In this document: piece by piece, positions 1-7,659 of the stretch
Numbering within the stretch: position 1 is the first letter of the stretch
Layout: every line of letters starts with the position of its first letter
From: CAYGAW01 sp964347945
GTDB taxonomy: Bacteria > Chloroflexota > Anaerolineae > UBA7937 > B3-Chlor
Assembly: GCA_964347945.1 (NCBI GenBank)
Contig: CAYGAW010000073.1
Location: forward strand, 1-28,693
Direction: 5' to 3'
Length of the DNA stretch: 28,693 nucleotides
Notes under the pieces: model-generated
Told to the model about the DNA's origin: nothing
Databases searched by the model: none
The model's input: only the letters and a program-made list of their open reading frames with translations
Program-made: the position numbers and the translations under genes

Positions 1-98
1 GGCTTGCCGTACTTTTCTTCGTACCTCTGGGCAGCCTCCCCAACCTTGATGGCCAGATCCACTTGGGAGTCGTCGTACCAGAGCAGGCCTATTTTCAC
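1..98 (-). CDS. Partial small protein, second gene of a putative SOS pair
   Basis: Reading leftwards from 98, a GTG codon opens a frame that stays open for 32 codons to the window edge. It begins MKIGLLWYDDSQVDLAIKVG, then a basic, acidic and aromatic stretch. An AAGGAG ribosome-binding site lies about 8 nt upstream, which fixes the start. The gene begins 50 bp after the cysteine-rich gene at 149-559 and has no promoter of its own that I can see, so the two probably share the LexA-controlled promoter at 616-664. I do not recognise a domain. From memory, small proteins starting with a similar MKIGLLW motif occur in Chloroflexota, but I could not verify this. Function unknown; the C-terminal part is outside the window. 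Confidence 0.6.
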   Translation of the reverse strand, partial: MKIGLLWYDDSQVDLAIKVGEAAQRYEEKYGK

Positions 99-148
99 TG
101 GACAACTCCTTACCGATGCGCACGCGGCGGCCAACAGCTCTGGGCCAT

Positions 149-559
149 CTATCTCTGGCCCCTGGCAAACGGGATGACGTTGTCGGGGAGTGGGCGCACG
201 CCTCCTACTGGCACGATGTCCATTTGCTCCTCAGGAGGCCAAACATGGCGCAGGTCGCACGCCAGACACTCGTCGGGAGACGAAATGGAAATGGTCTTGA
301 GAGCGCAGGCGGACCGGAGAAAGGACACACCGGGCGACTGGTCGTTCCAGATCTCGACATCACCGTTGGCCCACCGGACCCTGACAGGGGAGGGCGAGAT
401 CTTCTGAAGCGAGAAGCACAGATGAGGGCAATCGCAGACGCGGGCTGGGCAATTGTAGCACAGACTCGCTGAGACCTCATCGTCGCCCACGACGATCTTG
501 GCGCACGTGACACGGCCATCATCCGAGACCCTGCGATGGTCGCAGGTGTATTCCAGCAT
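149..559 (-). CDS. Cysteine-rich protein of unknown function, LexA-box promoter
   Basis: This is a 136-residue protein with ten cysteines, at residues 6, 19, 34, 37, 42, 44, 48, 85, 98 and 101. They include CxxC pairs at 34-37 and 98-101 and a CxCxxxC group at 42-48. This looks like one or two structural zinc (or Fe-S) sites, but I do not recognise the family. There is no signal peptide or membrane segment, so it should be cytoplasmic. The ATG at 559 is preceded by AGGGAGGT at good spacing, which argues the gene is real. Upstream lies a consensus sigma-70 promoter carrying two GAAC-N4-GTTC boxes, built exactly like the lexA promoter, so induction by DNA damage is the best prediction. It is followed after 50 bp by the partial gene at 1-98. 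Any role in damage tolerance is inferred only from this regulation. Confidence 0.75.
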   Translation of the reverse strand: MLEYTCDHRRVSDDGRVTCAKIVVGDDEVSASLCYNCPARVCDCPHLCFSLQKISPSPVRVRWANGDVEIWNDQSPGVSFLRSACALKTISISSPDECLACDLRHVWPPEEQMDIVPVGGVRPLPDNVIPFARGQR

Positions 560-615
560 CGCGAGACCTCCCTTTGACCCGTCTAGTGTGGCCGAGCCCC
601 GGTTGTCGCTCGGTA

Positions 616-664
616 GAACAATTGTTCTAGTGCATAGTATACCAGAACAACTGTTCTATGTCAA
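616..664 (-). promoter_or_regulatory. SOS promoter with two LexA boxes
   Basis: Read on the minus strand, there is a -35 TTGACA (659-664), a 17-bp spacer and a -10 TATACT (636-641). A LexA box GAACAACTGTTC (645-656) fills the spacer. A second box, GAACAATTGTTC (616-627), lies where transcription should start. Both boxes fit the GAAC-N4-GTTC operator of Gram-positive-type LexA. The 15 bp GTTCTATGTCAAGGT at 653-667 recur exactly at 1395-1409 in the lexA promoter. The site drives the gene starting at 559. Confidence 0.85.
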
Positions 665-687
665 GGTCAGAAAGGCCCCTTGCTGGC

Positions 688-703
688 AAATCTGGGCAGA
701 TTT
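688..703. repeat. Small hairpin just after the lexA stop codon
   Basis: The arms AAATCT (688-693) and AGATTT (698-703) flank a 4-nt GGGC loop, starting 5 nt after the lexA stop codon. There is no T-tract, so it is at best a weak terminator. lexA transcripts could read on into the SOS pair. Confidence 0.3.
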
Positions 704-708
704 AAGGT

Positions 709-1338
709 TCAGGCGGGCTGGAGCTGGCGGATGACCATCACGACTTTGCCCTGAACCTCTACGTTGGAGGGGTTGGCGTAGATGGGTTCCATGGTGGGGT
801 TGGCAGGCTGCAAGCGGATTCTGTCTCCCTCGTGGTAGAACTTCTTCAGGGTGGTCTCTTCTCTGTCCCGCAGCCAGACCGCCACCATGTCGCCGTTCTC
901 GGCAATCTCTTGGTGCTTCATGACCACGATGTCCCCATCGTTGACCAGAGCGTCGATCATGGACTCGCCCTGAACCTGCAAGGCGTAGATGCCTTCGTCC
1001 TCCCGCAGGACGCCTCGTGCCAGTTCCAGATGCTCCTCTGGCACGGCATCTCCGGGTACGGGGATGGGATCGCCTGCCGCGATCCTGCCCAGCAACGGGA
1101 GGCTGATGAGATGCTCCCTGTCCAGGCCCTGCCCCACAAGCCTCAGGCCCCGGGAGACCTCAGGGTCCCGGGAGATGTAGCCCTCGCGCTCCAGGATCTT
1201 GAGATTGTAGTTCACGACGGACGTCGAGGAGATGCCCACTGCGCTTCCTATGTCTCGGATGCTGGGCGGGTAGCCCGTCTGTTGCAGGAACTGGTCGATG
1301 AACTGAACGATGGCTTCCTGTCGCTTCGATAGGCTCAT
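709..1338 (-). CDS. lexA: LexA, SOS response repressor/autoprotease
   Basis: LexA represses DNA-damage genes and cuts itself when stimulated by RecA on single-stranded DNA. The 209-residue product has the N-terminal winged helix-turn-helix (about residues 5-65, with SIRDIGSAVGISSTSV as the helix-turn-helix). It has the Ala-Gly self-cleavage site in GRIAAGDPI (A88-G89) and the serine/lysine dyad, Ser126 in GESM and Lys165 in TTLKK. The length is typical. I chose the ATG at 1338 because AAAGGAGG precedes it at ideal spacing; the frame stays open further upstream, but that extension would run across the promoter. The gene has its own LexA box, so it is autoregulated. The identity is firm. Confidence 0.97.
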   Translation of the reverse strand: MSLSKRQEAIVQFIDQFLQQTGYPPSIRDIGSAVGISSTSVVNYNLKILEREGYISRDPEVSRGLRLVGQGLDREHLISLPLLGRIAAGDPIPVPGDAVPEEHLELARGVLREDEGIYALQVQGESMIDALVNDGDIVVMKHQEIAENGDMVAVWLRDREETTLKKFYHEGDRIRLQPANPTMEPIYANPSNVEVQGKVVMVIRQLQPA

Positions 1339-1377
1339 GGTACCCTCCTTTGGTCTCCAGACCCCAAACTCACCTCT

Positions 1378-1406
1378 ATTATATACGAACTTTTGTTCTA
1401 TGTCAA
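1378..1406 (-). promoter_or_regulatory. lexA promoter with LexA box
   Basis: On the minus strand: -35 TTGACA (1401-1406), a 17-bp spacer, and -10 TATAAT (1378-1383). The spacer contains the LexA box GAACTTTTGTTC (1387-1398), 2 bp from the -35 element. The geometry is identical to the promoter at 616-664. The expected transcript start is about 30 nt before the lexA ATG. This indicates classical autorepression. Confidence 0.9.
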
Positions 1407-1627
1407 GGTGCAGCACAGTGATACCAGCTGCCAAATCTCAAGTCCGTGTGGCTCACGACCAGAGAGTGACCAGCCAAACAGGAGTGCTTGGCGCAACCAC
1501 GCCACCGTGAGTGCCCTGGTCTGGCGGGACCGGCGGACCCACCACGAGAAGTTGATGGCCGCGCTTGACTATGATATGATGGTGTCAACTCAACACAGGA
1601 TACCCGCCGGCTATCGAAGCAGCGTTC

Positions 1628-1666
1628 GGGGTTTTCACCTTGAGCCTTCGATCTGGTGAAAGCCCC
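1628..1666. repeat. Inverted repeat upstream of the PIG-L gene
   Basis: GGGGTTTTCACC (1628-1639) pairs with GGTGAAAGCCCC (1655-1666), with one G-T wobble, around a 15-nt loop. It lies 77 bp before the PIG-L gene and has no T-run after it. It could be a leader stem or an operator. Apart from the lexA promoter and this repeat, I see nothing in 1339-1742. Confidence 0.4.
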
Positions 1667-1742
1667 GCGTGTGATTCCGGTGCTATTGTGATAGTCTCCT
1701 GGAGTTCCATCAAGTATCAGCGGAAGGTACGAATTTGCAGAG

Positions 1743-2483
1743 GTGACTGTGACTGAGATGAACGTAGGGAAGCAGGAGAGTGGCGTACCTGAATCAGCGA
1801 TGGTGATCGTGGCACACCCTGACGATGCAGAGTTCACGGTGGGTGGCACGGTAGCTGCATGGGCTAAAGCCGGCTGCCGTGTGACCTACGTGGTTTGCAC
1901 TGATGGCAACGCCGGTTCCCACGAGCCAGGCATTACGAGAGAGAAGCTGGCCGACATCCGCCGGGCTGAACAACGCGCGGCCTGCGCCAAGTTGGGCGTG
2001 AGTGAGGTGGTGTTCCTGGGCCACGACGACGGCCAGCTACAGCCCACGCTTGATCTGCGACGCGAGTTAGTGGGTGTGATCCGTCAATACAAGCCTGAGG
2101 TTGTTTTAGCCTGGGATCCGACAACCCTGTTTGTAAATGGCGATTACATCAACCATCCCGACCATCGGGCGGCAGCCCAAGCGGCGCTCGATGCGGCGGC
2201 GCCGGCGAGCGCGATGCCTTTGCTGTGGCCTGAGATGGGCGCCATGCACCGCGTGCGCCAGGTATACGTTTTCGGCAATGACCAACCAAACGTATGGGTA
2301 GACGTGACGGAGACCATTGCGCAGAAGATCGTGGCGCTCAAGCAGCACGCCAGCCAGATGGGAGACTGGGACCCGACCGAGATGGTAAAGGAATGGGGCG
2401 CGGAAGCCGGCAAGGAAAAGGCGTTAGCGTACGCCGAGAGCTACCGGGTCATCACGTTGGAGGAATCACCCGCGGTTGACTAG
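1743..2483 (+). CDS. PIG-L/LmbE family zinc deacetylase
   Basis: PIG-L family enzymes hydrolyse N-acetyl groups from sugars such as N-acetylglucosaminyl conjugates, for example in thiol-cofactor or antibiotic pathways. The substrate here cannot be told from sequence. The 246-residue protein shows the family hallmarks: AHPDD at residues 24-28, where the His and Asp bind zinc and act in catalysis, and NHPDH at 137-141, which supplies the third zinc ligand. The fold starts at VIVAHPDD, as in related proteins. The frame can start at GTG 1743, GTG 1749 or ATG 1758. A GAGGTG sequence at 1740-1745 would serve the ATG at rather long spacing, so the first five residues are uncertain. There is no signal peptide. 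It stands alone on the plus strand, convergent with the CpXC gene. A general deacetylase is the safe call. Confidence 0.88.
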   Translation: MTVTEMNVGKQESGVPESAMVIVAHPDDAEFTVGGTVAAWAKAGCRVTYVVCTDGNAGSHEPGITREKLADIRRAEQRAACAKLGVSEVVFLGHDDGQLQPTLDLRRELVGVIRQYKPEVVLAWDPTTLFVNGDYINHPDHRAAAQAALDAAAPASAMPLLWPEMGAMHRVRQVYVFGNDQPNVWVDVTETIAQKIVALKQHASQMGDWDPTEMVKEWGAEAGKEKALAYAESYRVITLEESPAVD

Positions 2484-2622
2484 TGGGGCGTGCTCACCCG
2501 AGAGGACTAGCTCCGCACCTTGGCCTGCCCAGACTTGGGGTGGTTTGGCAGCGGGGGCGCCGCAGCGTGTGAGCGATTGGGCTGACCGGATGGGGCACTG
2601 CTCCAGTGCTGAAGGTGACCAG

Positions 2623-3975
2623 CTACTCAGCGGGCGGCACGTCGCCGCCTCCCTGAAGCATCGTCTCTATCTCTCGTGCGGTCTCCGCCAGGAGTTCTGC
2701 GGCTTGCCCCTGCCCTTGTGCTCGGAGGTCTTCGGCAATAGCCTCCATCAGCTTCAGAAACCGCTGATCTACCAGATCCTGGTGCTGCTGAAGAAGGGCT
2801 CGTCGCTCCTCGACACCATCCGCGGATAGCAGTTGGTTGATGAGGCGTACCTCAGGTGGCATGCGCGCTTCCAGAAGGGAAACCACGTGCTCCCTCAGCT
2901 TCTTCAGCCTGTCTGCGGTGCTCTCCTCGCCTGCCTGGTCTGCGGCGGCGATGTTGAGGTCCAGAACAGACAGGAAGACTGCGTCCATCTGTTCCACGTG
3001 CTCGTCCGCGGCTTGCTCGATATCCTCGCTCTCCAAGATCTGCCGCAACAGTTTGCTGGCTTGGTCCAGCGCCTCTCTGGTCTCCTGGTCAAGCTCATCC
3101 GCCAGATCCAGTATCTTGGTGCGGAGCTCTGTCAAGTCTTTGGCCCTTTGCTGGTCTCCCTGCGCCTCGGCAGCCTCTATCTGGCCGGTCAGCGTCTGAA
3201 AGAACTGGTAATCCAGAAGGGGGCGGGCGACGGCCACCAGGGTCTTGAAGTCGTCTTCCTGTCTATGAGAGAAGAGTTCCTCGATCAGTTCTTCCCGCGT
3301 GAGGCCGCCTTCTATGGTTTCAGGAGCGGAGACCTCTGCTGGTCCGAGGAGTTCTTGCAGCGTGGTGCGGAGCGCGGTCAGCTGTCCAGCCAAAGCCTCT
3401 TCCCCATCCTCTTTGGCCTGATCTATGGACGCCGTGAGCACCAGGAAGAATTCGTAGTCCAGCTGGTCTCGTTTCTCTTCTACCAGAGCCTCGAGGTTCG
3501 CTTCGTCTTCCATGCTCGCTAGTAGATCGCGGATCAACTGGCTCTTCTCCATCTGATTCTGCATCATCTCGTCGGTGATGCCGTCTGCCCGCAGTATCTC
3601 CTGGGTCAGGCTCTGCATGGAGAAGAGGGTTCTCGGTTGGAAGAGATAGCCTTTTCTCTGCTGGGGCGGAAGGGAGTTCATGAGTCGATTGGTCAGCTCG
3701 CCAACCGTCTTCTCATAATCTTCGCCGGTGAGCCCCAGTTCCGTGGGGGAGAGGAAGAGAAACAGTTCTTTCTCGGGATCGTGATAGGCGAGAGTGGTTG
3801 CCACGGCTGTGCGAAGTCCACACTGGGAACAGGCGGCGACGTTGAGTTGTCCTCGGAGGAGTTGCCGCTTCAGGTCCGGATTCTGACCCACGTCTACTAT
3901 GCGCCACACCTCGGTAGGGAAGTGACTGCCACAGGTTGGGCATGACATGGCTATCTGTTCAGGGGAGATCTTCAT
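2623..3975 (-). CDS. CpXC zinc-binding protein with four degenerate helical repeats
   Basis: The N-terminus carries a CpXC domain: CPTC at residues 12-15 and CSQC at 49-52 form a probable zinc ribbon, followed by a beta-rich part to about residue 125. From about residue 145 to 440 the protein is helical and acidic. I see four diverged units, each built around an aromatic-containing helix (LDYEFF at 172, LDYQFF at 254, MDAVFL at 330, VDQRFL at 402) and ending in an amphipathic segment rich in Ala, Leu and Arg. Spacings are 82, 76 and 72 residues. No membrane segment or signal peptide is visible. The start is ATG 3975. It is the last gene of the secA-KOR row, 32 bp after the hydrolase gene. The molecular role is unknown; the repeats suggest a scaffold or protein-binding surface. 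Confidence 0.85.
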   Translation of the reverse strand: MKISPEQIAMSCPTCGSHFPTEVWRIVDVGQNPDLKRQLLRGQLNVAACSQCGLRTAVATTLAYHDPEKELFLFLSPTELGLTGEDYEKTVGELTNRLMNSLPPQQRKGYLFQPRTLFSMQSLTQEILRADGITDEMMQNQMEKSQLIRDLLASMEDEANLEALVEEKRDQLDYEFFLVLTASIDQAKEDGEEALAGQLTALRTTLQELLGPAEVSAPETIEGGLTREELIEELFSHRQEDDFKTLVAVARPLLDYQFFQTLTGQIEAAEAQGDQQRAKDLTELRTKILDLADELDQETREALDQASKLLRQILESEDIEQAADEHVEQMDAVFLSVLDLNIAAADQAGEESTADRLKKLREHVVSLLEARMPPEVRLINQLLSADGVEERRALLQQHQDLVDQRFLKLMEAIAEDLRAQGQGQAAELLAETAREIETMLQGGGDVPPAE

Positions 3976-4007
3976 GGTCTATTTCCTTGAGCGGACACAA
4001 CCATCAC

Positions 4008-4862
4008 CTACTCGCAGTGCTGAAGATTCACGGGCTCCACTTCCAGCCTGTCCCCGCGCTGACGCAGATAGCCAGCGGTGATCCGAGGATCGTGTTCGAA
4101 GATCAGGAGCGCCTCCTCCTCCAGGATCCATTGCCGGACGGCTCGCTTAGTCTCAATGTTCTCCAAGGGTTCCACGTCACCGGCGGGAGTCCATGCCAAC
4201 CGCTCGATATTCTCCTTCCAGGGGGCAAGGTCGCCGAGGTAGATGGCCGTCTTGCCTTGGGACTGGATGACGACTGACTGGTGAGCTCGCGTGTGACCCC
4301 GGGTGACCACACAGCGGACTTCCTCATTCACAGTCGTGTCTCCCGAGACGAGGTGCAACTGCCCGTGCTCCTCGAGCGGAAGAAGATTCTCCGGGAGGTA
4401 CGTGCCGCGCGTACGCTCGTTGGGATAGCGAGCGTCGGCCCACTCCAGTCGTTGCACCCAGTATTCGGCGCGGGGAAAGGTGGGGACCGGGTCACCGTCT
4501 TTGTCGAAGGTAGTGTTGCCTCCACAATGGTCGGCGTGGAGGTGGGTGTTGATGACGATGTCCACATCAGTGGAGGCGATGCCTAGCTTCTCCAACTCAC
4601 CCACGAGCCCCTTCTCGCGTTCGAGCCCCACCATGTCCTTTCGCTTTGGTGATAGCTTGCTCCCCAGCCCTGTGTCCACCAGAATGCGCTTGCCTTGCGA
4701 CTGGATGAGCAGGCAATTCAGGCCCATGGGCACGCGATGTTTCTCATCAGGGGAGATGATGGGCTCCCAAAGAACGCGGGGCACTATGCCGAAGTGTACC
4801 CCGCCGTCCAGCCAATACCTGCCATCGCAAACGATCGTCAGCTCGACATCGCCCAACAGCAT
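4008..4862 (-). CDS. Metallo-beta-lactamase-fold hydrolase
   Basis: This 284-residue protein has the metal-binding signature HLHADHCGG (residues 107-115), with further ligands His190 (TRGH), Asp211 (LGDLAP) and His257 (FEHDP). That is the usual pattern for two zinc ions. GLNCLLIQ with LVDTGLG near residue 63 is the conserved beginning of the fold. The arrangement resembles the lactonase, glyoxalase II-like and quorum-quenching branch of the superfamily, but no substrate can be assigned. There is no signal peptide. It starts at ATG 4862, only 3 bp after the gamma-subunit gene, so translation is probably coupled. Its position suggests a housekeeping role connected with 2-oxoacid or thioester metabolism, for example hydrolysis of a by-product; this is inference. 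Confidence 0.88.
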   Translation of the reverse strand: MLLGDVELTIVCDGRYWLDGGVHFGIVPRVLWEPIISPDEKHRVPMGLNCLLIQSQGKRILVDTGLGSKLSPKRKDMVGLEREKGLVGELEKLGIASTDVDIVINTHLHADHCGGNTTFDKDGDPVPTFPRAEYWVQRLEWADARYPNERTRGTYLPENLLPLEEHGQLHLVSGDTTVNEEVRCVVTRGHTRAHQSVVIQSQGKTAIYLGDLAPWKENIERLAWTPAGDVEPLENIETKRAVRQWILEEEALLIFEHDPRITAGYLRQRGDRLEVEPVNLQHCE

Positions 4863-4865
4863 TCT

Positions 4866-5420
4866 CTAGCCTTCCAGGGCCTCTCCAGCGAGGTCCCATC
4901 CCCTTTGCAAAGCTTCCCTGTTCGGTTCCAGAAGGTGCTGTCGCCTTTCAGGCAGATTCTTCTTCAAGGCCACCATCACCGAGTCGAGATGGACCACGCC
5001 AGTGGCCTTCACCAGAGCTCCGAGGAGGATCATGTTTGCCATCCGTTCGTTCCCCATTTCATCCCTGGCGATGTCATTGGCGGGGATTCTGAGCGTGGTG
5101 ACGTCATCCCTCTCCACCTCTCTCGTGGCGATGGAGCTGTTGACGATGAGTAGGCCGCCGGTCAACACCTGGGACTCAAACATGTCGAGGGAGGGAGGGT
5201 TCAAGGCGATCACTGCGCTGGGGGAGTCGGTTATGGGTGAGCCTATCGGTTCGTCGGACACCGTCACGGTGCAGCGGGCCGTTCCGCCTCGCATCTCCGG
5301 GCCGTAGGATGGCAGCCAGGCCACGTGGCGGTCTTCCTCCAGACCGGCGTATGTCAGCAATTGCCCGGCGAACAGAGCCCCTTGCCCTCCAAAGCCAGAG
5401 ATGATGATCTGTTCGAACAT
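4866..5420 (-). CDS. 2-oxoacid:ferredoxin oxidoreductase, gamma subunit
   Basis: This is the catalytic-domain gamma subunit of the KOR/VOR type of four-subunit 2-oxoacid:ferredoxin oxidoreductase, which oxidatively decarboxylates a 2-oxoacid with CoA and reduces ferredoxin. The 184 residues begin with the typical ISGFGGQGALFAGQLL motif (8-23) and contain the conserved SYGPEMRGG (38-46). Length is normal. AAAGGAG precedes ATG 5420 at good spacing. It follows the beta-subunit gene by 64 bp and is the last of the four subunits in the order delta, alpha, beta, gamma. This order fits KOR and VOR better than pyruvate oxidoreductases, where gamma usually comes first. Confidence 0.93.
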   Translation of the reverse strand: MFEQIIISGFGGQGALFAGQLLTYAGLEEDRHVAWLPSYGPEMRGGTARCTVTVSDEPIGSPITDSPSAVIALNPPSLDMFESQVLTGGLLIVNSSIATREVERDDVTTLRIPANDIARDEMGNERMANMILLGALVKATGVVHLDSVMVALKKNLPERRQHLLEPNREALQRGWDLAGEALEG

Positions 5421-5484
5421 CGACTTGCTCCTTTACTCAGTCACAGAGACGCCGCGCCGTGTCATGGAGCGACTTCTGTCGTTG

Positions 5485-6249
5485 CTATTCCAGCGCCTTT
5501 ACCTCATCTATCACCTTGTAGTCACCGAGGGGATAGTAGGGGATCATGTCGTCTTCCAGCCACTCCAGCGCCTCCATGGGGCTCATCCCCCAGTTGGTAG
5601 GGCAAGTGGAAAGTACCTCCACGATGGAGAATCCCAGACCAGCCAGTTGCGTCTGGAAGGCGGTCTTGATGGCCTTCTTGCAGCTGCGAACGTACTTGGG
5701 TTGAGTGACCGTTCTCCGCACTACATACGCTGCTCCCGTGGTTTGGGCGATCAACTCGGCCACCTTCAAGGGATAGCCAGCCAGCTTCACGTCGCGGCCT
5801 GTGGGCGTGGAGGTCGTAACCTGCCCGGGCAAAGTGGTGGGCGCCATCTGCCCTCCAGTCATGCCGAAGACGGCGTTGTTGACGAAGATGACGGTGACAT
5901 TCTCTCCCCGGTTTGCGGCGTGGACTATCTCGGCCGTGCCGATGGCGGCCAGATCCCCGTCGCCTTGATAGGCGAAGACTACGTTCTCTGGCGAGACTCG
6001 CTTGATACCTGTGGCCACCGCCGGCGCACGACCATGGGCGGCCTCTGCCATGTCGAAGTTGAAGTAGTGATAGGCCAACACAGAACACCCTACAGGTGCG
6101 ATGCCCACGGTTCTCTCGCGTACGCCCAGCTCGTCTATCACTTCCGCGATCAAGCGGTGGATGATGCCATGAGTGCAGCCAGGGCAATAGTGGGTAGCGA
6201 CGGGTTCTAGAGCCTCTGGCCTGCTGAATACGACTTTTCCTTCAGGCAT
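5485..6249 (-). CDS. 2-oxoacid:ferredoxin oxidoreductase, beta (thiamine diphosphate) subunit
   Basis: This subunit binds thiamine diphosphate and carries out the decarboxylation. Visible motifs, counted from the start chosen here, are HYCPGCTHG (20-28, one proximal cluster or substrate-loop cysteine pair), the TPP signature GDGD (96-99), and NNAVFGMTGGQ (124-134), the magnesium and pyrophosphate-binding loop. The product is 254 residues, normal for KorB/VorA. An upstream in-frame ATG at 6267 would add six residues, but ATG 6249 has a much better ribosome-binding site (AAAGGGGA, 7 nt before), so I prefer it. The gene lies between the alpha and gamma subunit genes. The acid preferred (2-oxoglutarate, branched-chain, or other) cannot be read from the sequence. 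Confidence 0.93.
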   Translation of the reverse strand: MPEGKVVFSRPEALEPVATHYCPGCTHGIIHRLIAEVIDELGVRERTVGIAPVGCSVLAYHYFNFDMAEAAHGRAPAVATGIKRVSPENVVFAYQGDGDLAAIGTAEIVHAANRGENVTVIFVNNAVFGMTGGQMAPTTLPGQVTTSTPTGRDVKLAGYPLKVAELIAQTTGAAYVVRRTVTQPKYVRSCKKAIKTAFQTQLAGLGFSIVEVLSTCPTNWGMSPMEALEWLEDDMIPYYPLGDYKVIDEVKALE

Positions 6250-6298
6250 GTATGGTTCCCCTTTCATGCTCTACAAGAGGGCAATCTCATCTGAGGGT

Positions 6299-7357
6299 TC
6301 ACTTGGCGTGCTTCTCGGCCATCTCGTGAATGTTTTCCAACACCTCTGTGGGTGTGGGCACCCTTCCTCCAAGCCAGCCCTGAAACTCGACGGGAACGCG
6401 CCCTCGAACCACGAGTTCGACGTCCTCCAGCATCTGGCCCGCGCTCATCTCCAAGACGAGGAACACATTGGCCTGGTCGACCAGAGCGGATAGGGCGTCC
6501 CTTGGGTAGGGGTAGAGAGTGATGGGGCGGAATAGTCCCGCCGGGATTCCCTCATCTCTCGCCTTCTTGATCGCCGTCTGTGCTACGCGGCCGGCCGTGC
6601 CGTAGGCGACGATGATCACCTCTGCTCCTTCCAGCATATAGCCTGTGTGTCGCTGCTCATTGGCTTCGATCTGGCGATACTTCTTCTGGAGGATGATGTT
6701 GCGCGCCTCCAGAGGCCCGGCTAGCAGATAGAGGGAGCGGATGATGTTCTTCTGCCGATCCTTGCATCCTGTCAAGGCCCAGGGTTTGGCAGGGGGCTTG
6801 GGTTCCACCTCCGGTAACTCGACCGGTTCCATGATCTGCCCAATGCTTCCGTCGCCGAGAATCATGGCCGGGTTGTTGTACTTGTCGGCCAGTTCGAAAG
6901 CCAAGATGGTGAAATCTATCGCTTCCTGAACTGTGGATGGTGCCAGTACGATGGGGAAGTAATCGCCATGGCCTCCTCCCTTGGTTGCCTGGAAGTAGTC
7001 GGACTGGCTGGGCTGCACGTTGCCCAGCCCGGGACCGCCCCGCATGATGTTGACGATCACAGCGGGCAGTTCAGTTCCCGCCAGATATGACACTCCTTCC
7101 TGTTTCAGGCTGATGCCAGGACTGGACGACGAGGTCATCGCCCTCTTTCCGGCGGCCGCCGCTCCCAGAACCATGTTGATGGAGGCGACTTCGCTCTCTC
7201 CCTGAACGAAGACCCGCCCCAGTTCAGGCATTCTCTTGGACATATACTCCAGCAATTCCGTCTGGGGTGTGATAGGGTAGCCGAAGTAGGCATCGCATCC
7301 AGCGCGAATTGCAGCCTCAGCGATGGCTTCATTCCCTTTCATCAGCACTCTTGCCAT
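6299..7357 (-). CDS. vorB: 2-oxoacid:ferredoxin oxidoreductase, alpha subunit (VorB/KorA-like)
   Basis: This is the alpha subunit, containing the pyrimidine-binding and CoA-related domains. The start MKGNEAIAEAAIRAG followed by YFGYPITPQTELLEYM is the standard opening of VorB/KorA proteins. QGESEVASINMVLGAAAAGK (51-70) and TSSSSPGISL are also characteristic. The 352-residue length agrees with the 2-oxoisovalerate-type (VorB) family and with stand-alone KorA. GGAGG lies before ATG 7357 at good spacing. The downstream beta gene starts 49 bp after the stop. Annotation pipelines usually call such proteins 3-methyl-2-oxobutanoate dehydrogenase subunit VorB, but the substrate is often broader or different, so the symbol describes the family and does not assign a substrate. 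Confidence 0.92.
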   Translation of the reverse strand: MARVLMKGNEAIAEAAIRAGCDAYFGYPITPQTELLEYMSKRMPELGRVFVQGESEVASINMVLGAAAAGKRAMTSSSSPGISLKQEGVSYLAGTELPAVIVNIMRGGPGLGNVQPSQSDYFQATKGGGHGDYFPIVLAPSTVQEAIDFTILAFELADKYNNPAMILGDGSIGQIMEPVELPEVEPKPPAKPWALTGCKDRQKNIIRSLYLLAGPLEARNIILQKKYRQIEANEQRHTGYMLEGAEVIIVAYGTAGRVAQTAIKKARDEGIPAGLFRPITLYPYPRDALSALVDQANVFLVLEMSAGQMLEDVELVVRGRVPVEFQGWLGGRVPTPTEVLENIHEMAEKHAK

Positions 7358-7425
7358 AATCGTCTTTCCTCCGTGTGCATCAGCCTAGTTCGTGGTCAAA
7401 CTGTCTGTGTGTGGGCTGCCGCGGC

Positions 7426-7632
7426 CTATCGATAGACCGTGATCGCTACATCTGGACACATCAACGCACAAAGCGTACAGCCTGTGCATTCCTCCTCAGG
7501 GTCCGTCAGTGTGGACGGATGGTACCCCTTGGCATTGAAATGTTCGGCCATCTTGACCAAGTCCTTGGGGCAGACGTTGGTGCACAGCTGGCATCCCTTG
7601 CACTGATCCTCGTCTATGACTATGGTGGGCAT
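7426..7632 (-). CDS. 2-oxoacid:ferredoxin oxidoreductase, delta subunit (2[4Fe-4S] ferredoxin)
   Basis: This 68-residue protein is a small dicluster ferredoxin that takes electrons from the TPP subunit and passes them to soluble ferredoxin. Cluster ligands are Cys11, 14, 17, 21 and Cys49, 52, 55, 59, both CxxCxxCxxxC. The linker between the two motifs is long (27 residues, including an FNAKGYHPS segment), which is typical of KorD/VorD. GGAGGT precedes ATG 7632. It is the first of the four subunit genes, 27 bp after the P-loop ATPase gene. Confidence 0.94.
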   Translation of the reverse strand: MPTIVIDEDQCKGCQLCTNVCPKDLVKMAEHFNAKGYHPSTLTDPEEECTGCTLCALMCPDVAITVYR

Positions 7633-7659
7633 CGTGACTAACCTCCACTAGTACCTGAG

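Noticed and set aside
1403..1849. Minus-strand 148-codon frame upstream of lexA
   Set aside because: It overlaps the start of the PIG-L gene, lacks motifs, and has no supporting start signals.
5401..6210. Plus-strand open frame opposite the oxidoreductase beta subunit
   Set aside because: It is a shadow of a gene with clear TPP motifs.
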